Shown here piece after piece: positions 1 to 9,806 of a DNA stretch of 64,000 bases. The stretch covers positions 111,882-175,881 of the forward strand of contig JAJTUQ010000018.1 in the NCBI GenBank assembly GCA_021399445.1. The letters are read 5' to 3'. A program made the translations under genes and the position numbers. Origin of the DNA: Xylogone sp. PMI_703 (taxonomy: Eukaryota; Ascomycota; Leotiomycetes). Every line of letters starts with the position of its first letter. Positions within the stretch are counted from its first letter, which is position 1. The notes under the pieces are model-generated. The model made no database searches, was not told the origin of the DNA, and worked only from the letters and a program-made list of their open reading frames with translations.

Positions 1-654
1 TGCTACACAGAAGTGCCTAGCCGTTTGCCAGTACTGTCCCTCAGGAAGGGCATGTAACAGACCGGCTAGCAATTGATCTTCTGATATAGCTTTATGGGTT
101 CCGGAAAGCTTTACTCTATAAGAGTTCAGCTTGTCAATAAAAGCCGATAAGGTTTCATTCTTGGGGTTCCAAGTCTCTTTGCCGAATGCCGCTGAAAGAT
201 CATCTTGATATATTAGGTCGGCAGAGCGGTTGTGATTGGCTAACTCTGTCCAAATACCGGCAACATTCTTCTCCTGAACCATTACCTCTATGGCCTCCTG
301 AAGGCGATCGTTGACTGAGTTGTTCAATATCATTATCGCTGAACCGGCTCTCTTGTCCCAGTCCCTTTGGGCGTCCTGAGCTCGCTGAAATTCAGCTTGC
401 CACTGATCTCTGTCTTCCTGTTGAATGCGACGACCAGTGAGTGCTTGAGGGGCCTGTGGCCTTGGTTCAGTGCCTATAGCTATTTCCCAGGCATTGGCTC
501 CCATGAGAGCAGCCGTACAAGTTCTCTTGAATTGAGCGTAGTTGTCTCCATTCAGTATGGCTATCCTACCCCACCGGCAGGTAAAATAGCCAGAGTTGAA
601 CTCGCTGTCAGTGGTTGCACTTGTAGTTTTTGTTGTGCTTGAATTGCTTGCCAT
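1..654 (-). CDS. Ty1/Copia gag, 5' part, runs off the window edge
   Basis: The minus strand is open from an ATG at 652-654 to the window edge, 218 codons. It has the layout of a Copia Gag N-terminus (DUF4219/UBN2-like). An N-terminal segment contains the motif LNGDNYAQFKRTC, then comes a Trp-containing 'ANAWEIAIGTEP' block, a helical region that looks like subunit packing, and a C-terminal part including 'KLNSYRVKLSG' and 'LLAGLLHALPEGQYW'. Gag forms the virus-like particle of the retrotransposon. No stop codon or obvious RIP damage is seen, unlike the Gypsy elements at the other end of the window, so this copy is probably young. Protease, integrase and RT would lie left of position 1. Frame, PBS and LTR all agree on orientation. 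Confidence 0.88.
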   Translation of the reverse strand, partial: MASNSSTTKTTSATTDSEFNSGYFTCRWGRIAILNGDNYAQFKRTCTAALMGANAWEIAIGTEPRPQAPQALTGRRIQQEDRDQWQAEFQRAQDAQRDWDKRAGSAIMILNNSVNDRLQEAIEVMVQEKNVAGIWTELANHNRSADLIYQDDLSAAFGKETWNPKNETLSAFIDKLNSYRVKLSGTHKAISEDQLLAGLLHALPEGQYWQTARHFCVA

Positions 655-666
655 CTTGCACTATCC

Positions 667-678
667 GGGCTCATAACC
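667..678 (-). other. Copia primer binding site (half-tRNA-iMet type)
   Basis: On the minus strand the 12 bases GGTTATGAGCCC directly follow the LTR end and stop 12 bp before the gag ATG. They complement the anticodon arm of initiator tRNA-Met. Copia-type elements prime from an internal fragment of tRNA-iMet rather than its 3' end, and this fits that pattern. Confidence 0.8.
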
Positions 679-868
679 TGTCAAAGGTTATGGCGCAATG
701 GTTAGGCAAGCACACATACAATTACTATGGGAGAGAACCTATGATAGTTGCTATGATCGATGAACTCCACTACAAGTGGGGTAACCGAATATATACAGGC
801 AAGTATGAAACGCTTATATCACGTGTGTATGCCTCCGTATCTCCCAATTACGTGAGCATATTCTGACA
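679..868 (-). mobile_element. Copia 5' LTR (190 bp)
   Basis: The segment begins TGTCA and ends TGACA on the plus strand, so it has a TG...CA inverted terminus. It abuts the PBS on one side. Its length is within the usual Copia range. It should hold the element's promoter; a TATA-like stretch (TATATATTC on the minus strand) lies near the middle. The outer boundary rests only on the inverted terminus, because the partner LTR is outside the window. Confidence 0.7.
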
Positions 869-1992
869 CACATAATATCAAAGTCACAAAAGCTGTCAAT
901 AGTACTCGAAATCGGGGATGCCTTGATTCTCTGGAGACTACTCGCTGATAAGTAGGAGTTGATTCACTTTTACTTTCCCTTCCATTACGCTGAGAATACA
1001 ACGAAGACCCAACCATAACGTACGGTAGTTAGTCACTCATGGTCACGATGATGGGAGCAGTGAGAGGAAGTCTACTACATTTTGATATGGTATCGTATGT
1101 TCGAGGCTCTTGTAGTAATATAAAAATCCGACATAGTCCAGTCAGGTATATTACCAGCGTGGGCCATCAAGTGTAGCGCAGCTACCATTAACCTGTTTAA
1201 TATTAGAGATCACAGCGTGACAAAGGTATTTGCCCCTATAATCATTCAGGCTTGCGGACGAACTAAATCGTCAGGCTCGACCACTCCGCACAGGAGCTAA
1301 ATTTCAGGCGCCACCGAAAAGCATGAGAATAAGGTTAACTTAGGCTCGTCTTTGCGGCATGTGGCGTAGCTATTGAGGTTTTTTGATGCCTTGAAAGTAA
1401 GGATATATTATCACATCCGGTTGAATAATGCATCCTCAGGCAATAATTAGGATCTCTTGTGCTACTGTACTGGACGGCGAGTTGCTTGATTAATAGGATT
1501 AATTTAGCCAAGTCATTAAAGGCATTCTTGTTAGCTTTTATTTCTACTATAGGGCTAAATTTCCTTTTAAAATTTAATAGTGGGTCAATTACTCTTATCA
1601 TCATAGGGTGTATGTCTTCTTGATGACGATTAAGAGTCTTCGATTAAGGTACCCATTTACCTCCATGCATCTACCATTTTCAGATTTCATGGGCTAAATA
1701 CAGCAATTGGGATTTCAACTATCAGTTTCATCATTTCAAATTGGGAGACTACCGTTTTCTGTAATCGGGGTATCATTCCATGGTTAACACCTTGAGCGTT
1801 TAAGTATCATATCTTCAGACAGTTATTATAGCTCTACCACGTAAATTAGAATGCCTAAGTCACAGAAGGGCACCGCGCTATTGATGCAAATTTTTCATAT
1901 AACTAAGGCAGAGCTTTCTTATCTATAGCTCAGTTATTACAAAATCTTTTAAAATTCTAGATTACACTAGTTGCTAAGTTATAAATCACAAA
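869..1992. other. intergenic, nothing recognised
   Basis: No ORF with recognisable protein features is seen. The small minus-strand ORFs at 819-1016 (which overlaps the LTR) and 1335-1604 have no motif or splice partners that I can identify. The stretch just upstream of 1993 is AT-rich and is the likely promoter of the next gene. Confidence 0.5.
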
Positions 1993-2847
1993 ATGTCATG
2001 CTTTATGAAGAACCGTAATAATGTTTCACTCCGACATCCGAAAGAACATTTCCAAGAAATCATTGCAGAAACCGCGTCCATGATGGGCAGCTTTGCAGCA
2101 GTTATAGTACAGATTTCTCATCCTAGAGTCGCAAAAGCTGTCACTACTCATAGTGATGTTAGAGAAAATGCAGTCAAAAGAGGACGCCGAAGTCTCATTT
2201 ATATATACTGCATGGCACTTGGAACACAGGAAGAACGCGAATTCATTCTCTCAGAGACTCGAGAGGCGCACAGCGAAGTCGGAAGCCCAGATGTCGATGA
2301 CCCAGAGTTACAACTTTTCGTTGCATTGGTAATCTATAAATTTATGGTCACTTCGTATGAGAACGTATATGGGCGGCTTAAAAAGAATGAGGCGGAAGAT
2401 ATATACCAGGAGTTTTCCATTCTAGCAACAGAATTGGCAATGATGAACCATGAAGACATGGGCTGGCCGAAAGATCTAACTGCCTTTGAGGAGTATTGGG
2501 AGGAAATGATTAAGTTCATCTTAGAAACTGATACGAGTAAAGAGACCAAGGAGCTAGTCAAATTTATCCTTACACCCCGTGGACTGTTCCCTGAAGCATT
2601 GCCGGCGTGGATTTTTATGTGCATTTTTGGGTGGATCGTGAAAATTATAACTATAGAAATGCTACCCGAACCAGTTCGGAAAAACTTTCGTCTATCGAGT
2701 ACTGCATACACCAGGGCTATGTACCAAGCGATTATGTGGTTAATTCGGAGGTTTTATCCTTCCCTCCCACGATTTGTGAGGCATGGAGTAAAAAACTTTT
2801 ACATGAGTAACATGAGAAAGCGAAGTAAAAGAGGAATGCCTTGGTGA
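1993..2847 (+). CDS. DUF2236 / ER-bound oxygenase MpaB-like protein
   Basis: A single 284-codon exon with ATG at 1993, preceded by the A-rich context CACAAAATG. The N-terminal half carries the family signature 'QISHPRVAKAV' followed by 'HSDVRENAVKRGRRS', which corresponds to the HPxVAxAV...HSDF region of the DUF2236 / MpaB / rubber-oxygenase catalytic family. An acidic helical middle follows, then a hydrophobic stretch around residues 195-220 that could be a membrane-contacting segment. The C-terminus is basic. Relatives are heme-dependent oxygenases that cleave isoprenoid chains (MpaB' in mycophenolic acid synthesis, rubber oxygenases). No prenyltransferase or synthase is seen beside it, so the substrate is unknown. 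The other redox gene nearby is the desaturase/SDR fusion 4.5 kb downstream. Confidence 0.82.
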   Translation: MSCFMKNRNNVSLRHPKEHFQEIIAETASMMGSFAAVIVQISHPRVAKAVTTHSDVRENAVKRGRRSLIYIYCMALGTQEEREFILSETREAHSEVGSPDVDDPELQLFVALVIYKFMVTSYENVYGRLKKNEAEDIYQEFSILATELAMMNHEDMGWPKDLTAFEEYWEEMIKFILETDTSKETKELVKFILTPRGLFPEALPAWIFMCIFGWIVKIITIEMLPEPVRKNFRLSSTAYTRAMYQAIMWLIRRFYPSLPRFVRHGVKNFYMSNMRKRSKRGMPW

Positions 2848-3539
2848 TTTGGAAAATTGCTAGAAAGAGTTGTGATAAAACAACCCTATGCTGAGCACGT
2901 ATATACAAAACATCATTTGCAACATAATGACACACAGACTCTAGTACTGATGACTACTTTGAAAATTTTAAGTCAAAATTTACATTACTCTGGAATTCTT
3001 AGCGATTATAAGTAATTAGTATCGATATTTGTGTAGAATAATCTATCTAGTTAATTAAGAATTTAATCTGCAAAATGACTTGAAACGCTTCTCGAATGGG
3101 AGATGTTTCTTTTATTCATATGGCAAAGCTCTACAAAACCATTGTCCAATAAAGTTGCAAGGTAGTGCTGAATTTCAACTGCATCACAGAAATTCCTCGA
3201 AACACGGGCATTTGCATTGCCAAGATGTCTTTGCGCCTCAGATACTAGGTCTAACTGAAGAAAGTATCCGATTGGCTAGGAAACACTGCACTGATATGCA
3301 CGTGTTATGTCCGAATAACCGCTTGGAAGTGACCAGAAATGGGAATCATGAAGTCGGAATTGCAAAAGTCGGATACACAAGCTCTAAACCGTCTTCCTAA
3401 ATATAGAATCCGTAATGTGAGCGAATCTTGACTGCTCTACCGTCTCTTTCATTTCCGTTCGGTGCCAGCTTCAGGTGTGTCGCGAGGGCACAATCTTAGA
3501 GTTCCTCGACCTAAATCTCTCTGGTTATTGTCATATTCA
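2848..3539. other. intergenic, one ORF without ATG
   Basis: The plus-strand frame 3080-3400 (106 codons) is open but starts with TTG and has no early ATG. Its sequence resembles no family I know. It could be a decayed exon. Otherwise only AT-rich spacer and the upstream region of the next gene are seen. Confidence 0.4.
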
Positions 3540-4646
3540 ATGCAGGCGCATCAGGAGCTCGAAGACAGGGACGTCGAATCATTCTGCTACTCGATGCCTG
3601 GAGTACTACCTGCTGGCGAGCGAGGTATGGATTATGAGGACGGCTTGGACGAGCATCTCCATAACTCCCTCGTACAGAAATTCAGCGAGCTGAGTATTGA
3701 TGATCCATCATTAAATCCATATATCTACCGGAACCCTGAATCCCTTTGCGTCTCCCTGCCAACACTAGCCTGTGAGCACGGATCCTGCTCAGTCTATATG
3801 CTGAGGCATGAAGGACATCACAGCTGTTTTCAAGTGGGGGAGGCGACGGCACGACCCTCACAACTAGCTCGAGTGTCACAGAATACAGCGGGCCAAAAGG
3901 ATTTGTTAAGTGAAGCCGAGGAGGCGTTGCGACGCCACATTATCGATAAAACCAATAGGATATATGCTGGACAAGGTCCAGATATAGCTGGAGCCTTCCT
4001 TTCTGCTGTCTGCACTTTGTCGAGCGAGAGATTTGATCAGCTCTGGGCAGGTATCCTCCGTGATTTGAGCTTCAATAACCATGCCACTACTTCTTCCAGC
4101 GACACAAGGTCCAAAACGTGCGATTTGAGCAGGCATGCGAAGCCCCGTACCGCTGCAGAAAGGACACAGATCTGGGAGAGGAAGCTTGACAGATTCACTA
4201 TGAACGTTGTAGGAACCTTAACACGGTTCGTAAACCGCTATTGGGAACGGCTTGTTGCCGGGCTAGAAGTACGACGATTTCAAGAAGACGAATTGGCTGC
4301 AGACAAGCGATTGTACCGCCTCTGCCATTATCTCGAGCTCCGGAGGCTGGAGCAGGAAGCGGAGTTGTGCTGGCTGCAGCGGGCTCTGGCATTAATCAGG
4401 AATCTGCGCGACTTCGAAGATTATTTGGTGAAGAATGGCCACCCATTGTCCAAAGGTTCAAACCAACGGCTTCGCCATGCTTATCTCAAAGAAATCTATG
4501 CTGCTGGCTCAACCCACTCCGACTCGGTTCTGAAAATAGCCTTTAAGGAAGACCTCCGATACGCTTTTCGTTGGATGATCTTCATCAGACCTTTTGGCCT
4601 AGGTGCTATCTTTGTCTGTGGTGAAGAGATTTCGAAACTGGTGTAG
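3540..4646 (+). CDS. unrecognised helical protein
   Basis: The open frame extends from 3462, but that upstream start is GTG; the first in-frame ATG is at 3540, giving about 368 codons. I do not recognise the family. The first third is acidic and polar, with several Cys and His (such as LACEHGSC). The last 150 residues are rich in Arg, Glu and Leu and look helical, with a short hydrophobic stretch (FIRPFGLGAIFVC) near the end. A convincing intron signal follows: GTGTAG at about 4641, branch-like TGCTAAC, acceptor TTTGCTAG ending near 4694. The real C-terminus may therefore lie in a short downstream exon rather than at the stop at 4646. Codon use looks genic and there is no RIP pattern. Function unknown. 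Confidence 0.55.
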   Translation: MQAHQELEDRDVESFCYSMPGVLPAGERGMDYEDGLDEHLHNSLVQKFSELSIDDPSLNPYIYRNPESLCVSLPTLACEHGSCSVYMLRHEGHHSCFQVGEATARPSQLARVSQNTAGQKDLLSEAEEALRRHIIDKTNRIYAGQGPDIAGAFLSAVCTLSSERFDQLWAGILRDLSFNNHATTSSSDTRSKTCDLSRHAKPRTAAERTQIWERKLDRFTMNVVGTLTRFVNRYWERLVAGLEVRRFQEDELAADKRLYRLCHYLELRRLEQEAELCWLQRALALIRNLRDFEDYLVKNGHPLSKGSNQRLRHAYLKEIYAAGSTHSDSVLKIAFKEDLRYAFRWMIFIRPFGLGAIFVCGEEISKLV

Positions 4647-4979
4647 GTCAACTTTGTTTGATTAGTGCAACTGCTAACTCGGTGTGGTTTGCTAGATACA
4701 AGACGTCAGGTAACAATAACGGAGATCTCGAGTGGTTGGCTGGACAGCTCCAACATTGTCATAAAATCAATTTCCAGGCCCTCTGTGATATATTCTATAT
4801 ACCGGTAACTGACATGCTCCAGCATCACCGATTGGGAGATCATCTACCTAAATCCAGACTTATTAACATGATTCAAACTGTTGCCTAGTCGGACGTCCCG
4901 CCTTGTTTAATCAGTTAATAACTCTCATTTAAAACGGTTCGTAGGACTAACCTTCACTATCTTTAACCGTCGGTTACTG
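4647..4979. other. 3' flank of the 3540 gene, possible downstream exon
   Basis: Contains the putative intron end (CTAG at about 4694) and open frames up to about 4888. None can be joined to the upstream exon with certainty. No recognised domain. Confidence 0.35.
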
Positions 4980-5245
4980 CTTAGTTGGGAGACGAGTTTC
5001 CCAAGACAATCACGCGCCCAAGTGGGAGACGAGTTTCCCAAGGCTCTCACTCGATTAGTTAGGGGATGCGTTTCCCAAGACTTCCCACTCGCTTAGTTAG
5101 GAGATGCGTTTCCTAAGACTTCTCACTCGCTTAGTTAGGAGATGAGTTTCCCAAGATAGTCACACGCCCCAGTGGGAGACAAGTTTCCCAAGACTGGCCT
5201 CCTTTTCTCTCGCCATCTTTTGACCGCCACTCGCTTAAGTGAGAG
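4980..5245. repeat. hairpin minisatellite, about 6-7 degenerate units of about 38 bp
   Basis: Units of roughly 37-40 bp repeat in tandem. Each contains the core GGGAGACGAGTTTCCCAAG or a variant, followed by a CACTCGCTTAGTT- or CACGCGCCC-type spacer. The core is an inverted repeat: TTGGGA (4985-4990) pairs with TCCCAA (4999-5004) around an 8-base loop. In later units changes in both arms occur (for example TTAGGA...TCCTAA in unit 4), which would preserve pairing. The last two units are more diverged and one has an insertion. Confidence 0.8.
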
Positions 5246-6299
5246 ACGGCTCCCAAAACCTTCCCCCCAAAGGCTGACCTATAGTTTGCCTGCTAAGATA
5301 TCGAAACCTTCACGTGATATAAAAGGGTATTGTTAACGTAATTCCTGCTAAGGACAGTCAAACTGGCAGTAAAAATCTCCGCAAAACTGATTAAAAGCAC
5401 CACCGGCCGTATCAACGAAAGATTGGTATTTATACCTATAGCTCTTCTGATTATGCCTTTTAAGTTATATATATCTAATGAATAATTACCAGTTATCGTC
5501 CTGTAACTGTTGTTATATGTGAATATCTTAAGACTTATAGACCGTAGATCCCGGGTGGTCACCGCGAATCACCCTAACCGTCCAGCTTATATTAATATAC
5601 ATATAACGATTCGAGATAACACAACTAAAGCGGATGTTAAGACATAGCAAAAAGTTTAGGACGGTGATGAATATACTAAGGATGTTGGAGCTGCAAATAC
5701 GGGCTAGAACCCAGTGTTACTCGATGCTGAGTTATTGTTTTGTTCTTGAAGGCTCAGTTACCAATTGCTCGATTTTCCCTTTTCCTTATGAAGTGTCTTG
5801 AAGGTTATATGGCAGCTGAAAGTCAAGTTCTTACTATGACACCCAACGAAGAAGAAACTTTCCGAGTAGCATCTGTCCTTACGCAGCAAGAAGCCCACCG
5901 CGCCGATACGAGTCCATTGCTTATAGGGGTCTCAAGTTTCTTCCTCGTGAGAATATGGAGTTATAGTCTATGTGCTTTTGTTCTTCAGCCGTTCTCCCAC
6001 AAGAATTTGATTGGCATAAGAAGATAGTGCAGTTGTGGTCATACTGTCAATAATCCCGTCGACGGCGTCGAAAGCCGCTTCGGCTCTTCCCCTTGCTTTA
6101 TCATGACTATTAGCCTGTCTCCAAGTTTCTGGAGTGATGCAAGAACCTTTCGAGTGGTAATAACTTAAGGGACAAGGTCTTTAATGAAATTACAAAGAAC
6201 TTGCTGTAACCGTGTCTGTTCTTTAAGTTGATATTCGATAAACGGCTTGTTATCTTCTTTTAAAGTTTTAGTCAAGTGTCTTCTCGGTTGCCTATTTAT
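5246..6299. other. AT-leaning spacer with a GC-richer island
   Basis: Mostly AT-rich sequence. An island of ordinary composition at about 5740-6160 has codon-like frames on both strands (plus 5740-6027; minus from about 6160 to a TAG near 5968), but neither has a recognisable domain or a good start. It may be remnant coding sequence. Confidence 0.35.
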
Positions 6300-7190
6300 T
6301 ATCTCGTTATAAGTTTAAAAGAAGTAATCCTTCTGTTAAGATCGTTTTATTAACAAAGATTAATGTTATAAATCTTTGTTATATAACCTTTAACCTTTGA
6401 AATGCTAGAAATTATTAAGAATTACCTTATTAGTTATACACATAAAGTGAACACAAGTAATCAACTGGTTCATTAGGATATAGTTTAAGTGATAAACCCT
6501 CTGAATATAAGCTATTATGTGTAATACACAAGAAAACGTGGATATTTGTTGTTTATAGCTTAATCACATGTTTTTGAGATAAAGGATATATTAAGTCTTT
6601 TTGCAGATAAGTAAAAGCTGTTTATATTGTGACTTAAATGTAGAATAAAAAGGCTTTTACTTGATTACATTTTTCCATATAACTAAAGGACGTTTTAGTT
6701 ATTAAGTTTAACACTCTTAGCGTAAGGTAAATACAGTAAAAAGAACAATTACAGTTATCTTCTAAGTAATTATTTGTTATAAAATTAAGTATAACATGCC
6801 ATTTTTCCTTACCGCGGTATCTACAGATTGTGTTTTAGTTTGTAAGAAAATATACTAGAGAAGAAAGAAAATATACTATTAACTGCATTAAGTAAAACTC
6901 AGTAAAAATTAATACACTGTCAAGATGTCTAACAAGTTTATAGCTGTCCTAATTCGTTTGAGGTAAAACTTAACTTGGAATAGAGGAAAGCTAATGTTTT
7001 TAACTTTACCTATAGTTTATTCTTTAGCACGAACCGCTAAAAGACAGGACGTTTAAGCTACTCTGGTTTCCAGTGCACCTGTATAGTCTGTTGGCCTATA
7101 TGTTAAAAGGTTTGTCTTGAAAAATTTGTTAGGCGAATGGAAGCCGTTTTTGGCTCCTGAAAATCTGGATCCTGGATTGTTGATCTTCCC
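6300..7190 (-). pseudogene. RIP-decayed, internally deleted copy of the DUF3435 recombinase gene
   Basis: Ordered, colinear matches to the intact gene at 36.2-39.6 kb are visible through heavy C-to-T/G-to-A change. About 6380-6780 corresponds to about 36.19-36.63 kb (for example GCAGATAAG followed by AAAGCTGTT versus GGAAACTGTT, and AGAACAATT near 6740). About 6810-7130 corresponds to about 37.17-37.51 kb (shared TCAAGATGTCT, GGACGTTTAAGC versus GGGCGTTTAAGC). About 7133-7185 corresponds to about 39.51-39.57 kb (shared TTTTTGGCTCCTG, CTGGATCCTGGAT). Two internal blocks, about 36.63-37.17 kb and about 37.5-39.5 kb, are missing. No long frame survives. The copy keeps both ends of the locus but little of the middle. 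Orientation is the same as the intact gene. Confidence 0.85.
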
Positions 7191-7334
7191 TTAGAACCTA
7201 CATAACTGGGAGATGCTTAGCCGAACTGTAATACTATAAATACAAACACGCATTACTATTTTACTTTAGATTATCATTTGACGTTCTTCTAGTAGCTCTA
7301 AATACCAAAAAGAAAAACATTATAAATCGGCAAC

Positions 7335-8492
7335 ATGCTTACTTACACAACTGCACCTCTTTTGCTCGCTGTTAGCTTCTGGCTCTACTTTACGGGATCT
7401 TTTTTCTTTGATGTAGTTCACTATCTTCTCCACAAATGCTCAAAATCTTCATATCAAACCTTACGCCTCATCGGATATGTTCATAAAGTACATCATCTAT
7501 ACTTTAACCGGAATCTTAGATTTGACCACAGATATGCTTGGCAAAATACGTGCATAGAGTTACCCCTTGAGTTGTCGTGTCAGCTGGTTGGATCTTGTTT
7601 AGGTTACCTTATTGCACATTTCTTGCCGTACATTAGAGCAAGATGCTCCATAGAGGTACTCTACATTGTCTTCGTTCTTGAGACCTCCCGAGTCTTTGTT
7701 GTCGCTCTCTTTAACGGGATGGACTCAAACCATAAATCCTATTCTGTTGTACCCAAAGATCCCGGGACTTTCCTCATTGGGCCGCAATACCACGCGTTGC
7801 ATCATATCAATCCATCTGCCTATATCAGCTCCTCATTTCGCCTCTTTGACTGGCTATTTGGCACTTCCTATACTCTGCGTTCCCGCCGAGTCACGCTCAC
7901 TGGAGCATCTGGTGCGTTTGGCAACGCCATAAAGAAGAAGCTACAAGGCGAGAAGGTGACCTGTATCCAGGAGCTCAAATTCGGGATAGACTGGACCTTC
8001 GAAGACTATTCTCGTACATTAAACGTCCTAGCAAATACTGACATTCTTATTCTTGCTCACGGATCTAAAGGGGAAGATGCTATGGAGGCTAATTATGAAG
8101 CTCCCATTGCTTTCATTAGGGCATTTAAAAGCCATTATCAACCTCGACCCGGAAATCTCCTCCTCCCGGAGGTCTGGTATGTTGGGAGCGAGATCGAAAT
8201 ACATCCCACCTGGGGCCTGGAGAGTCTGCGGAAATATTCGAGGAGCAAGAGAAAGTTTGCCAAGCATGCTAGCAAGTATTATGAGGACTCAGACATCTTG
8301 TATAGGCATATTGTACCTTCAGCATTTCGGTCGCGTATGGGGTGGGCAATTATGGGGCCGGACTGGGCGGCGATGCTCGCGCTATGGTGGATTAAGCGGG
8401 GCGCCAGGTATGTTCCCGTGACGTATACAGGTTTGGCTTTTTGGGGTTATCTGAAGTGGGTGTACCAGAGATCGACCTATAGTAACGTTTGA
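7335..8492 (+). CDS. bifunctional sterol desaturase-like / short-chain dehydrogenase-like fusion
   Basis: A single exon of 385 codons; ATG at 7335 in the context GGCAACATGC. The N-terminal half is a membrane-bound di-iron oxygenase of the fatty acid hydroxylase superfamily. It has hydrophobic segments from residue 7 on and the His boxes DVVHYLLH, HKVHH and YHALHH. From about residue 180 the C-terminal half starts with a Rossmann-type nucleotide-binding motif, VTLTGASGAFG, and continues with 'ANTDILILAHG', like short-chain dehydrogenases. The same fusion is annotated in bacteria as 'bifunctional sterol desaturase/short chain dehydrogenase'. The predicted role is ER-bound oxidation of a lipid or sterol-like substrate, with the second domain acting on the product. 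The substrate is unknown. No classical YxxxK pair was confirmed, although Y...K residues are present around 'KYYEDSD'. Confidence 0.82.
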   Translation: MLTYTTAPLLLAVSFWLYFTGSFFFDVVHYLLHKCSKSSYQTLRLIGYVHKVHHLYFNRNLRFDHRYAWQNTCIELPLELSCQLVGSCLGYLIAHFLPYIRARCSIEVLYIVFVLETSRVFVVALFNGMDSNHKSYSVVPKDPGTFLIGPQYHALHHINPSAYISSSFRLFDWLFGTSYTLRSRRVTLTGASGAFGNAIKKKLQGEKVTCIQELKFGIDWTFEDYSRTLNVLANTDILILAHGSKGEDAMEANYEAPIAFIRAFKSHYQPRPGNLLLPEVWYVGSEIEIHPTWGLESLRKYSRSKRKFAKHASKYYEDSDILYRHIVPSAFRSRMGWAIMGPDWAAMLALWWIKRGARYVPVTYTGLAFWGYLKWVYQRSTYSNV

Positions 8493-9167
8493 ATGTGAAT
8501 GATTCCATGGAGTTATATTGAGGTAATCCAAGTTTTCCTGTGGGAGTCTTCTGGCATCGTAATCTGAGAGTGCCCATTTCCAGCAACGTAAGGTATCTAC
8601 GACATCTTGTTAAGTACAGAAGAGAGTATGTTGCCGCCCAAGGCTAACATGGGCGGCTAGTTATCTGACCCGTTGGTTACCTTACGAGACATTATGCGCG
8701 GGATGTACTTCGAATTGGAGTCGCTCAACTAAAACTGAGCTGGTATTCTCTGACGTTTAGCATGAAAGTAACCATGTAATCCATCGTTGTCAAGTTTGAC
8801 TATAAGATTTTCCATTTCCACGTACTTACCCTTTCCGCACGCACGTGGGTTTAAGTCCTTCGCAACAAGAACCACTTTGGTTCTTGAGTTGTAAAAAATG
8901 AAAATTTTGCTAAGTCAGATCTCCAAATCTAGCGAAAAACTTACGGCAATTAACACATAATACGAACTAGTGCAACTACAAGAGTAGCTTAGCCACTCTT
9001 TATATGACAGTCATTCGTATAAAATCAAGAATTTTTAATCTCTTCTACAAAACCTTGAAGTCGCGTAGATCTCCGTTTTGGCGTATTGTTTTCTAAAACA
9101 TACTGCAAACGAATACAAGCTTGTTGTACCCTTTTCTTCCTCTTCTTATTCACTCCTTTTCCAATTC
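8493..9167. other. intergenic, nothing recognised
   Basis: Downstream flanks of two convergent genes. No ORF, RNA gene or repeat that I can support. Confidence 0.5.
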
Positions 9168-9806
9168 TTACATAAATCCTCTGTAGATTCTACGGATGAA
9201 GAATAACCTGTCAGATCGGAAAACACAACTAATAACGATCTTGAGTGATTGAAGTTCTTCGCTTCTCATGAGGATTTCAAAACATTTCGGGCTTGGCTTG
9301 TTTAAGTAAAGTGTTATATCACGTATCCGTTTCAGTGCTGATATAGGAAATTTCTGAATGCTTGATCCGTGAAACTCAAACTTGTTGTGACCATAAAACA
9401 ACCGTGAGGCCTCTTCTTTCATTTGCTTTGACGTATAAAAGAGGTTCAAGTCCAGATGAGGTCGTTGGAGAAATGGTTGAAAAGGGTACGGCTGGACCAG
9501 GATATATTCTAGTATCATTTTCCGAATTTCGGGAGGAAAGCGACTAAACTGCAGAGGCGATCTAAGCATTTCAGTACTTATCGCCCTAATACACGTTATT
9601 TTTTCAGTGCACCTAATAACAAGAGTTACATACTGCCTGAGAGTGTGTCTCGCGAGCTTGATCTCTTCGGTACTGGCCTTACAGGCTTCTAGTTCCTCTC
9701 TGTCTAGCGGCAGATAGGAATTCACCATCCATTCCTCTTCCAGCTTCTTCAATTTTTCTTCCGCGCGAACTCTCTGTTCTTTTGCCCATTTCGAAAAATC
9801 CATCAT
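9168..9806 (-). CDS. 2EXR / F-box-like domain protein
   Basis: Minus-strand single exon, 212 codons, starting at tandem ATGs (9801-9806). A charged coiled-coil N-terminus (residues about 8-30, KWAKEQRVRAEEKLKKLEEE) precedes a fungal 2EXR/F-box-like domain. That domain begins with 'FSRFPPEIRKMILEYIL', continues with 'LFYTSKQMKEEASRLFYGHN', and ends in a strand-rich segment (RIRDITLYL). The layout LPxEIRxxIxxxxL...xxQVxRQIxxEAxxxFYxxNxF is the hallmark of this very large ascomycete family. Such proteins are usually thought to be F-box-related substrate adaptors or are simply uncharacterised. Length is on the short side but complete-looking. Confidence 0.72.
   Translation of the reverse strand: MMDFSKWAKEQRVRAEEKLKKLEEEWMVNSYLPLDREELEACKASTEEIKLARHTLRQYVTLVIRCTEKITCIRAISTEMLRSPLQFSRFPPEIRKMILEYILVQPYPFQPFLQRPHLDLNLFYTSKQMKEEASRLFYGHNKFEFHGSSIQKFPISALKRIRDITLYLNKPSPKCFEILMRSEELQSLKIVISCVFRSDRLFFIRRIYRGFM

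Noticed and set aside
667..678. tRNA-like sequence
   Set aside because: Only the anticodon-arm complement is present; it is the Copia primer site, not a tRNA gene.
2334..2711. 125-codon minus ORF
   Set aside because: Antisense shadow of the DUF2236 oxygenase.
4980..5245. CRISPR-like regular repeat array
   Set aside because: Eukaryotic context; the repeats are degenerate and contiguous, without unique spacers of constant length. A hairpin minisatellite explains it.
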